A DNA stretch of 64,000 bases from Mangrovibacillus cuniculi (GTDB lineage Bacteria; Bacillota; Bacilli; Bacillales; R1DC41): positions 1,629,277 through 1,693,276 of the forward strand of contig NZ_CP049742.1 in assembly GCF_015482585.1 (NCBI RefSeq). The letters run 5' to 3'. Position 1 is the stretch's first letter; each line of letters begins with the position of its first letter. The notes under the pieces are model-generated. The model was not told the origin of the DNA and searched no databases. It saw only the letters and a list, made by a program, of their open reading frames with translations. Both the position numbers and the translations under genes were made by a program. Below are positions 57,938-64,000 of the stretch, in pieces.

Positions 57938-58957
57938 CTACCTTTTTACATCTTTATCTGGGTATAAGTGATCTAACATAAGATACTCATAAGCTTCTTG
58001 CGATACGACTCGACCTCGAGGAGTACGATGAATGAAACCTAGCTGCAACAGATAAGGTTCATAGACATCCTCAATAGTCTCTGATTCTTCTCCGATACTA
58101 GCGGCAATTGTATCAAGACCAACCGGGCCACCTTTGAATCGAGTAATCATTGTTTTTAAAAGCAAATGATCAATCTGGTCTAATCCTTTTGGATCTACTT
58201 CTAATAGTTCCAGTGCCTCGCAAGCTATTTCTTCAGACATTTCTCCATCAGCCTTCACTTGACTGTAGTCTCTTACTCGTTTAAGTAGACGATTGGCTAT
58301 CCTTGGCGTACCGCGTGACCTTCTAGCGATATGTCCAGCACTATCTAAATCCATATCTGCTTGCAACACTTGCGCTGTTCTACACACAATTTCCGTTAAT
58401 TCTTTTTCCGTATAATACTCTAATCGGCACAGTACGCCAAATCGGTCACGTAAAGGAGCAGACAGAGATCCTGCTCTCGTAGTTGCTCCCACTAGCGTAA
58501 ACGGTGGTAAGTCTAAACGTACGCTTCTGGCACTCGGACCAGTACCAATAACGATATCAATACAGTAATCTTCCATTGCAGGATAAAGTACTTCTTCAAT
58601 CGCTCTAGGTAGTCGATGAATTTCATCAATAAATAGGACATCTCCTGGTTCTAGTGAAGACAGAATAGCTGCTAGGTCCCCTGGTCTTTCAATAGCAGGT
58701 CCTGCAGTCGTTCGAAGGTTAACTCCCATTTCTTGCGCAATTACCGCTGCAAGCGTCGTTTTTCCTAATCCTGGAGGTCCGAATAATAGGACATGGTCTA
58801 AACATTCTTCCCGTTGCTTTGCTGCTTCAATGAAAATAGCTAAATGACTTTTTACTTTGTCCTGTCCGATATACTGGTCTAACGTTTGGGGACGAAGAGT
58901 TTGCTCTAGCAACATATCGTCATTCGTTACTTCTTGCGTTACTAATCTTTCTTCCAA
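57938..58957 (-). CDS. ruvB: Holliday junction branch migration ATPase RuvB
   Basis: The 339-residue AAA+ motor has [12 protein letters not shown] near its start, Walker [10 protein letters not shown], Walker [12 protein letters not shown], sensor 1 [11 protein letters not shown] and the C-terminal winged helix ([10 protein letters not shown]). It drives junction migration with RuvA. It begins 15 bases after ruvA. Confidence 0.97.
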   Translation of the reverse strand: MEERLVTQEVTNDDMLLEQTLRPQTLDQYIGQDKVKSHLAIFIEAAKQREECLDHVLLFGPPGLGKTTLAAVIAQEMGVNLRTTAGPAIERPGDLAAILSSLEPGDVLFIDEIHRLPRAIEEVLYPAMEDYCIDIVIGTGPSARSVRLDLPPFTLVGATTRAGSLSAPLRDRFGVLCRLEYYTEKELTEIVCRTAQVLQADMDLDSAGHIARRSRGTPRIANRLLKRVRDYSQVKADGEMSEEIACEALELLEVDPKGLDQIDHLLLKTMITRFKGGPVGLDTIAASIGEESETIEDVYEPYLLQLGFIHRTPRGRVVSQEAYEYLMLDHLYPDKDVKR

Positions 58958-58972
58958 ATCTCCCCCACTCCT

Positions 58973-59575
58973 TTACGTTAGTAAATGTTTTAAAGCTAAT
59001 TTAATATATCCATCCGTCGTTAATTGTTCTTTTTCCATTTTTGGTCGAAGTTTCTTTATTTCTCTTTCAGAATACCCCAGAGCTTGAAGAGCTAATATTG
59101 CTTCTTCCAACGACTGTACTTGCTCTTCCATTTGAGCATCTTGTTCTGCCGTAAATAAAGAGTGCTGAACAGTCTCCCCTAATCCATTTAATTTTCCTTT
59201 TAAATCAAGGATCATCTGTCTAGCCGTTTTCTTACCGATACCAGGAAACTTCACCAAGAATGTTTCATTTTCACTTTCAATTGCTTGGATTACCTGGTTT
59301 GGTTGTCCACTCGCTAAGATAGCAAGAGCTCCTTTTGGACCAATACCTGAAACATTCAGTAATTTCGTAAACATCCATTTTTCGTCAAATGTTTGAAATC
59401 CATAAAGAGCTTGCGTGTCTTCTCTAACATAATGATAGGTAAACACTTTGACTTCTTTACCAGTAGTGTATACAAAAGGGTTGGGGGTCATGATTTCATA
59501 CCCAATTCCTTGATGATCAATAACTACGTGTTCTGGACTTATATAATCAACCGTACCTGTAATATATGCGTACAA
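58973..59575 (-). CDS. ruvA: Holliday junction binding protein RuvA
   Basis: The 200-residue protein starts at a TTG (59575) with AAGGAG 8 bases upstream, giving M-Y-A-Y-I-T-G as in other RuvA starts. It has the OB domain, two HhH motifs ([16 protein letters not shown] and [19 protein letters not shown]) and the C-terminal domain that meets RuvB ([12 protein letters not shown]). An earlier GTG at 59584 overlaps the ribosome site. Confidence 0.96.
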   Translation of the reverse strand: MYAYITGTVDYISPEHVVIDHQGIGYEIMTPNPFVYTTGKEVKVFTYHYVREDTQALYGFQTFDEKWMFTKLLNVSGIGPKGALAILASGQPNQVIQAIESENETFLVKFPGIGKKTARQMILDLKGKLNGLGETVQHSLFTAEQDAQMEEQVQSLEEAILALQALGYSEREIKKLRPKMEKEQLTTDGYIKLALKHLLT

Positions 59576-59692
59576 TGAGACCACTCCTTTTTAGCACTCC
59601 TCATTGTACCATAATTTCACCATTATGCGGGTGTTTGTTCGGTTGGATTGTTGCTGATTAAACAACAAAAGAGAGTAGGACAGAAACTCAGA

Positions 59693-59980
59693 ATGACTGC
59701 ACCGGGACTTACGTTACAGGGGGACGCTTTCCACGGGGCGGTAAAGAAAAGCTGAAGGCGCGCGTTTAGCCGCGGCAGGAAACTTCGGAAGACCGAGGAG
59801 GCAGCCCCTCAGCCACCACAGGGCTTTTGGAGTTTCCCGAGCGGTTGCGCACCTTCAGCTAGAAACTGCATCTTCACGTTGAAACTGCTGTGGGGTCTCA
59901 GCTACCCACCTTTTCCGTAGGAGTCGCCCCCTTCCGCTCCAATCCCAAATATTGATTCAAGAGAAACATAAATCTTGCAT
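59693..59980 (+). repeat. GC-rich modular palindromic element, copy G (composite)
   Basis: TGACTGCACCGGGACTT, AGGGGGACGCTTTCC, the inner module (AAGGCGCGCG ... GCGCACCT, stem GGAAACT / AGTTTCC), the type-1 right half (GGGGTCTCAGCTACCCACC), GAGTCGCCCCC-TTCCGCTCC-AATCCC and an AT-rich tail with TTGCA. It fills most of the gap between bofC and ruvA. Confidence 0.92.
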
Positions 59981-60020
59981 TTACTTAAGAATAATACCTT
60001 TTTGAAGATTATCACCAAGA

Positions 60021-60050
60021 CAAAAAGTACATTCGTTTTGAATGTACCTC
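60021..60050 (-). terminator. bofC terminator, GGTACATTC family copy 5 (imperfect)
   Basis: On the minus strand GGTACATTC and GAATGTACTTTTTG form the stem. The plus-strand side has lost one G. Confidence 0.78.
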
Positions 60051-60073
60051 TCTTATTTTACTTTTAATTTCCC

Positions 60074-60604
60074 TTACCACTCTTCTTTAGAAAAAGGTTC
60101 ATATACCTTTAGTACTTCTTGATAACAATCTTTTGATTTTATTGGTATGCCTTTTTTCAGTTTTTGTAACAAACGACTTTCCATTCCATCTATGTTTATT
60201 TGAAAAAAGGATTGAATGATTTCTTGATTAGAAGGGTCACCGTTGTAAATTGTTAAGACTCCCGCTTCCGTCACCCCGAAGTAGCCATTATTTTTAAGTA
60301 ATGGAGAAATATCATTCTCAAATCTCTCTAATACTACTTCCTTCTCTGTCTCATCAACTATGTTCCACTCTTTATAGTCGTTTCTGATCTCCTCTATTTG
60401 GCTAGTCACTGTTTTTGTTTCTTCACTTCTCTCTCCATCCACATAATGTCGAATGAATAACAGTTTCTTCTCTATAGGAGTATCGCTTTCAATCGTATAC
60501 TGGTCCATTCCCGCTCCTTGTGCGGTATCTTGGTGAAAGAATGTGAAATATATAGCACCTACTAATAGGAGTATCATAAATCCTATTCGGAAATAGATAT
60601 TCAT
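60074..60604 (-). CDS. bofC: Bypass-of-forespore protein BofC
   Basis: The 176-residue protein has a signal/anchor helix (FRIGFMILLLVGAIYFTFF) and the BofC domains: a beta-rich N-terminal part after the anchor and the C-terminal GYFGVTEAGVLTIYNGDPS segment. In B. subtilis BofC is secreted from the forespore and dampens SpoIVB-to-sigma-K signalling. ATG 60604 follows AAGGAAGGG; a GTG at 60613 overlaps that site. Position next to ruvA and the coxA-safA group agrees. Confidence 0.9.
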   Translation of the reverse strand: MNIYFRIGFMILLLVGAIYFTFFHQDTAQGAGMDQYTIESDTPIEKKLLFIRHYVDGERSEETKTVTSQIEEIRNDYKEWNIVDETEKEVVLERFENDISPLLKNNGYFGVTEAGVLTIYNGDPSNQEIIQSFFQINIDGMESRLLQKLKKGIPIKSKDCYQEVLKVYEPFSKEEW

Positions 60605-60675
60605 TTTCGTCACCCTTCCTTTTCTTCACCTTCTTTCACAGTTTTTCCATATCCATCATCTTTATTCAGCATAAA

Positions 60676-60703
60676 TAAAAGGCCACCTAAAAGTGGCCTT
60701 TTG
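60676..60703 (-). terminator. Terminator of the safA-coxA group
   Basis: AAAAGGCCAC and GTGGCCTTTT form a perfect stem with a CTAAAA loop. Confidence 0.87.
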
Positions 60704-60705
60704 AA

Positions 60706-61425
60706 CTAACGATCTAAACGAAGGGATTGAACCATATCTTGTAGGTCATTTTCTAACCCTTCCATCGGTCCACCATCACGAAGATCGTATTCAATTTGAC
60801 GAACTCGTGTATACATCCCCGGTTCAGTCACTACTTGACAATCTTTATTGTTCAAGAAAGGAGTAGCTGCTTGCTTAACTTCTCTCTCTGTCTCAGCTCG
60901 CTTTGATTCATCTTCCACATCAACCGCAATAATAACGTCATCTTGATACACAACTGAGTGTACGCCTTTTACGTTTTCTACTCCACCAGCAGCTTCATTA
61001 ATACGATCTGCTAATTCACCAGAGTATGCACTGAAGTAAGATGAACGAGTTGGTTTTTCCCCCATAGAAATATGTTGGTGATAATTTCTATCATTTTCTG
61101 AATACTCACCATTATGAGAGAAGAAATTCCTACCATACTGATTTATTGGTTCTGCTGGATTTCCCATTTGATACCCATAATCGTTATATTGACCACGATT
61201 ATGACGCTGCCTGTCTGATGCCACGCCATCGTTATAATCAACTAATTCTGCAACAGGACCTTGACGAGTGTCTTGGCCGAAATTACCATCTTTATCGTCA
61301 GAATAGTATCCTAATGGCTGTGTTGAATCAGTATAACGATCTCTTCCAGCTTCTTCGTTTCCACACGCTGCTAGTGTAACAAGTGAAAGGCTAGCACACG
61401 CGATCATTTTCCAATGCTTCTCCAT
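60706..61425 (-). CDS. coxA: YhcN/YlaJ-family sporulation lipoprotein CoxA
   Basis: The 239-residue lipoprotein has a signal ending in the lipobox LAAC, a Tyr/Asn/Asp-rich middle (YGYQMGNPAEPINQYGRNF) and a C-terminal YhcN/YlaJ domain (VENVKGVHSVVYQDDVIIAVDVED). CoxA is a spore cortex protein encoded beside safA in B. subtilis. ATG 61425 is 8 bases after AGGGGG; ATG 61431 is too close. Confidence 0.87.
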   Translation of the reverse strand: MEKHWKMIACASLSLVTLAACGNEEAGRDRYTDSTQPLGYYSDDKDGNFGQDTRQGPVAELVDYNDGVASDRQRHNRGQYNDYGYQMGNPAEPINQYGRNFFSHNGEYSENDRNYHQHISMGEKPTRSSYFSAYSGELADRINEAAGGVENVKGVHSVVYQDDVIIAVDVEDESKRAETEREVKQAATPFLNNKDCQVVTEPGMYTRVRQIEYDLRDGGPMEGLENDLQDMVQSLRLDR

Positions 61426-61509
61426 CCCCATTACCCCCTAATAAACATTTGAGCGTTTGCTCTAGATTAGGTTGTGAGGATAAGGAGAATTCATACCATG
61501 TAAAGTTCG

Positions 61510-62502
61510 TTAATTGTTACCTTCTAATAAAGCTATTTCTTTTTCTACTCGTTCATAAAAACGAATACGCAACGTCCATTGATTTACCGTTAAGTCATAT
61601 AAGAAAGGCCAAAGCTGTTGTTGTTGAGCCATAGAAGAATAAAGAAATCGATTCCATTCACGAAATAAATCTGATGGGAAAAGTAAACCATATAAAAATG
61701 GAAGAGATGAGGAGTATTGAGAAAAATGATTTTGCTCCATTAACTTGATAAATGACCAGTTGATAGAAGGAAGTATGCGATTGGCTATTTGAAGTTCATC
61801 TGCTAACCTTGGACCTTTTCCCATCAAATCAAAATCAACCAGGTATAGGATCCCGTTTGCATGTCGAAAGAAATTGTGATGAGCTAAATCCCCGTGAAGG
61901 ACTACTTCTTCTTCATCTGATTTTAAATGGAGAGCTAAGCCTTGCATACTTTTTGATCCATAATCTAGGAGAGCTTGGTACGATTTAATCCCAATCCATA
62001 GCCTTATATTAGACGCGTGTGAGGTAAAAGTTAAAAAGCGTTGTCTCCACTTATTTTCAAGCTGATATGGTCTCAAGTAGACCAATTCTTTTATAATTTC
62101 TTCTGATGTATTATGAAATTTACGCATTAAATCCAATGCCTCTATACGATTTTCCATTGTTCCATAATGAAAAGGATCATTTATTTTTGGTTCTAAGTAG
62201 TCAAAAAGCCCCCATAATTGTTGATCCCATAGAATTGCATCATTTTGGTGTATCGGATGAAATTGATACGTTTGCATGAAATTATTTTGTCGCAAACAAT
62301 TTGTTAAGACAATTTGATTGGACAGATTTTGTGCTGAATTAAAGGGTTTTAGCAACCAATTTTTAGTAACACCTTCTACAAACAGAATTTTAGCAGAGAG
62401 CCTTTTTATACTTATTATGGACTCTCCTGTTTTTTCTTGAAGGTAAAGACGGAGACGATCATATTTATCGTCTCCGTCTCTCATATAATTCCAATTATAC
62501 AT
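61510..62502 (-). CDS. APH/CotS-type kinase-like protein
   Basis: The 330-residue protein has the aminoglycoside phosphotransferase fold: a beta-rich N-lobe with a lysine in ILFVEGVTKNWLLK, the catalytic HGDLAHHN (Asp and Asn present) and the metal-binding VDFDLMGKGPRLADEL. Members of this group (CotS, YutH, YsxE) are spore coat proteins in Bacillus. The gene starts 8 bases after safA, which supports a coat role. The substrate is unknown; resistance is unlikely. Confidence 0.85.
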   Translation of the reverse strand: MYNWNYMRDGDDKYDRLRLYLQEKTGESIISIKRLSAKILFVEGVTKNWLLKPFNSAQNLSNQIVLTNCLRQNNFMQTYQFHPIHQNDAILWDQQLWGLFDYLEPKINDPFHYGTMENRIEALDLMRKFHNTSEEIIKELVYLRPYQLENKWRQRFLTFTSHASNIRLWIGIKSYQALLDYGSKSMQGLALHLKSDEEEVVLHGDLAHHNFFRHANGILYLVDFDLMGKGPRLADELQIANRILPSINWSFIKLMEQNHFSQYSSSLPFLYGLLFPSDLFREWNRFLYSSMAQQQQLWPFLYDLTVNQWTLRIRFYERVEKEIALLEGNN

Positions 62503-62510
62503 CTTTACAA

Positions 62511-63800
62511 TTACCTTTGAGACCCGAAACCTTGGGGATTAAATCCCTGTGGTAATTGTTGACCGAATCCTTGAGGTGTTTGCGGACCAAATCCTGGTTG
62601 CATTGGCTGACCGAAGCCTTGTGGACCAAAACCCGGTTGCATTGGCTGACCGAAGCCTTGTGGGCCAAACCCCGGTTGCATTGGCTGACCGAAACCTTGT
62701 GGGCCAAACCCTGGTTGCATTGGCTGACCAAAACCTTGTGGGCCAAACCCTGGTTGCATTGGCTGACCAAAACCTTGTGGGCCAAATCCTGGTTGCATCG
62801 GCTGACCGAAGCCTTGTGGACCAAAAGAAGGACCTCCACAACCACAGTCGTTGTCATCTTGTTGATCCATTACACCTTGCACCATAGGGGTGTTACCCAT
62901 TGGAGCCATACCACCTTGCGGGTATCCACCAAAACCAGGACCAGGTGAAACTGGAGAAACTGGTGTACATCCATCTGGACCAAATGGTTGACCAAAGCCT
63001 TGCATCGGCATTCCTTGTGGCATTGGACTTTGCACTCCCATTACTTGTGGTTGTTGCATTGGCATAAACTGTTGCATGGATGAAGACTCTTGCTCAAATC
63101 CGTATGGTTGTTGCATTTGTGGCATTTGCGGGTAACCTGGTTGCATTACTCCTTGAACTTGTGGTGCAAATCCTGGTTGTTGTCCCATTGGCATTGGACC
63201 AAAACCGTAGCCTGGCATTACTGGTGTAACTGGATAACAGTTCATCATCGGTTGCATCACTCCTTCTTGGTCTGGTGACTCCATCACTGGTGCCACAGGT
63301 TTAGGTGCTGGTTTTGGAGCTGGTGGAGGAGTTGCTGCCCCCTTCACTTTTGGCTCCTCTTTTTTCTTTTCTTTCACAGGTTGCATCATTTTTGTTTCTT
63401 TTTGTACTTGCAAATTTGCCAGGTTCATCATGTAGTAGTTGTTGTTAATATCAATTTCTGGCATTGTAATACTTGGCATTTTTGGTTGTACTTTAGGCAT
63501 TTCCTTCACAGGCATTGGCATTTCTTTTTTCGCCTCTTTAACAACTGGTGCAGTCGGCTTCGTGTTTGCATACGGATGGTCTGTTTTGGGCATTTCTTTC
63601 TGTGATCCGTAGTTAATTTTTGTCGCCATTTCTTTATTCACCGTTCCACCAGATGTTGGTACTTTAATTTTCATACCTGGCATGATTAAATCAGGGTTGG
63701 ATAATTGGGCATTCAATGTCTTAAGCTCTTCGAAATCTACACCATATTTTTTAGCGATTTTCCAAAGAGTATCACCTTTTTGCACGATATGGATCTTCAC
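62511..63800 (-). CDS. safA: Spore coat assembly protein SafA
   Basis: The 429-residue protein begins with a LysM domain (KIHIVQKGDTLWKIAKKYGVD to LIMPGMKIKVP, residues 1-50), a linker with Met/Pro/Lys-rich and PVKE repeats (about 60-160), then a Gln/Pro/Gly/Met-rich region. The C-terminus has six 13-residue repeats (FGPQGFGQPMQPG). LysM binds the cortex and the rest recruits inner coat proteins. GTG 63800 follows GAGGAGGG and fits the known MKIHIVQKGD start; an ATG at 63821 lies before this site. Confidence 0.94.
   Translation of the reverse strand: MKIHIVQKGDTLWKIAKKYGVDFEELKTLNAQLSNPDLIMPGMKIKVPTSGGTVNKEMATKINYGSQKEMPKTDHPYANTKPTAPVVKEAKKEMPMPVKEMPKVQPKMPSITMPEIDINNNYYMMNLANLQVQKETKMMQPVKEKKKEEPKVKGAATPPPAPKPAPKPVAPVMESPDQEGVMQPMMNCYPVTPVMPGYGFGPMPMGQQPGFAPQVQGVMQPGYPQMPQMQQPYGFEQESSSMQQFMPMQQPQVMGVQSPMPQGMPMQGFGQPFGPDGCTPVSPVSPGPGFGGYPQGGMAPMGNTPMVQGVMDQQDDNDCGCGGPSFGPQGFGQPMQPGFGPQGFGQPMQPGFGPQGFGQPMQPGFGPQGFGQPMQPGFGPQGFGQPMQPGFGPQGFGQPMQPGFGPQTPQGFGQQLPQGFNPQGFGSQR
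62592..62828. repeat. 39-bp tandem repeats in safA (six units)
   Basis: Six nearly identical 39-bp units encode FGPQGFGQPMQPG. Because 39 is a multiple of three and the units have no stops, frames on both strands stay open. Differences between units are mostly silent (for example GGACC/GGGCC, CCC/CCT). Confidence 0.92.
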
Positions 63801-63961
63801 ACATTTTCCCTCCTCAGGCATAAGTCTATATATCCTATGACGAAATAGGTAAAATGCTCACATTACGTGAAAATTTATGAGGAAAAGATTTAAATTATGC
63901 TTTTTCTGGTTGTAATTGTGGAGGATTTTTTGGCGTTACAATAGAAGAGTATGGAACCGTT
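63801..63961. other. Intergenic region upstream of safA
   Basis: This contains the safA leader. A CATAGGAT sequence on the minus strand near 63830-63840 could be a sporulation sigma -10, but I see no matching -35 at a good distance. No gene is seen. Confidence 0.35.
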
Positions 63962-64000
63962 AGAGACTGCACAGGGATTTCCGCTCCAGGGTGGCGCTTT
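63962..64000 (+). repeat. GC-rich modular palindromic element, copy H (cut by window end)
   Basis: GACTGCACAGGGATTTCC, CGCTCCAGGGTGGCGCTTT matches the left end of the family. The rest lies outside the window. Confidence 0.82.

Noticed and set aside
62495..62948. Long open frames on both strands across the safA repeats
   Set aside because: The 39-bp unit keeps all frames open; only the minus frame with LysM, a GTG start with a strong ribosome site and SafA similarity is credible.

Overview
The window is a stretch of chromosome from a low-GC, endospore-forming member of the Bacillaceae. The gene order closely follows the mtnN-mccAB / pbpI-greA-udk / alaS / recD2-mnmA / cymR / tcdA-aspS-hisS / relA-recJ-secDF / tgt-queA-ruvBA / bofC-coxA-safA part of the Bacillus subtilis map. 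Sporulation genes (spoVB, bofC, coxA, safA, pbpI) and Gram-positive regulation (T-boxes, CymR, 6S RNA, strong AGGAGG ribosome sites) support this. Protein sequences differ enough from B. subtilis that I would not name a genus. No tRNA, rRNA, prophage, CRISPR array or transposase gene is visible.

Layout. 1-4.3 kb holds accessory genes on both strands (a truncated S41-protease-like gene, a 4-TM protein, a GNAT acetyltransferase, an SDR dehydrogenase, a lipoprotein and a Dps-like ferritin). 4.3-8.1 kb is the reverse-transsulfuration operon yrrT-mtnN-mccA-mccB-yrhC behind a CymR-like box. 8.3-10.8 kb is pbpI-yrrS, in which both genes need a -1 frame change at an A-run. 11-15.2 kb is trmR-trhP1-trhP2-udk-greA (tRNA mo5U34 synthesis, uridine salvage, transcription fidelity). 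15.3-21 kb is mltG, yrzB, ruvX, ireB and T-box-controlled alaS. 21-30.9 kb has an AI-2E-type transporter, two small proteins, recD2, a TPR protein, mnmA, a cysteine desulfurase, cymR and divergent rarA. 31-35 kb is a five-gene GntR/ABC operon of the ytr type. 35-41.6 kb is tcdA, 6S RNA, aspS, T-box-controlled hisS, a 53-residue protein and an SH3b amidase. 42-52 kb is dtd, relA, apt, recJ, lapA-like, a CDF transporter, secDF and comN. 52-60 kb is spoVB, a DUF421 protein, a TIGR04086-type protein, yajC, tgt, queA, ruvB and ruvA. 60-64 kb is the spore group bofC, coxA, a kinase-like gene and safA.

The most unusual content is between genes. Three dispersed palindromic families occupy gene 3' ends: (1) a GC-rich, modular 140-320 bp element with TGCA-type ends (seven copies, an eighth cut by the window edge, two remnants); (2) a 66-bp two-hairpin element, five copies, each starting exactly where the T-tract of an unrelated terminator ends, with compensatory base changes in its stems; and (3) a shared terminator hairpin built on GGTACATTC (five copies), each near a family-1 copy or remnant. 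Family 2 is the best candidate for something undescribed. A 52-bp tandem array of hairpins lies downstream of the AI-2E-type transporter's promoter region.
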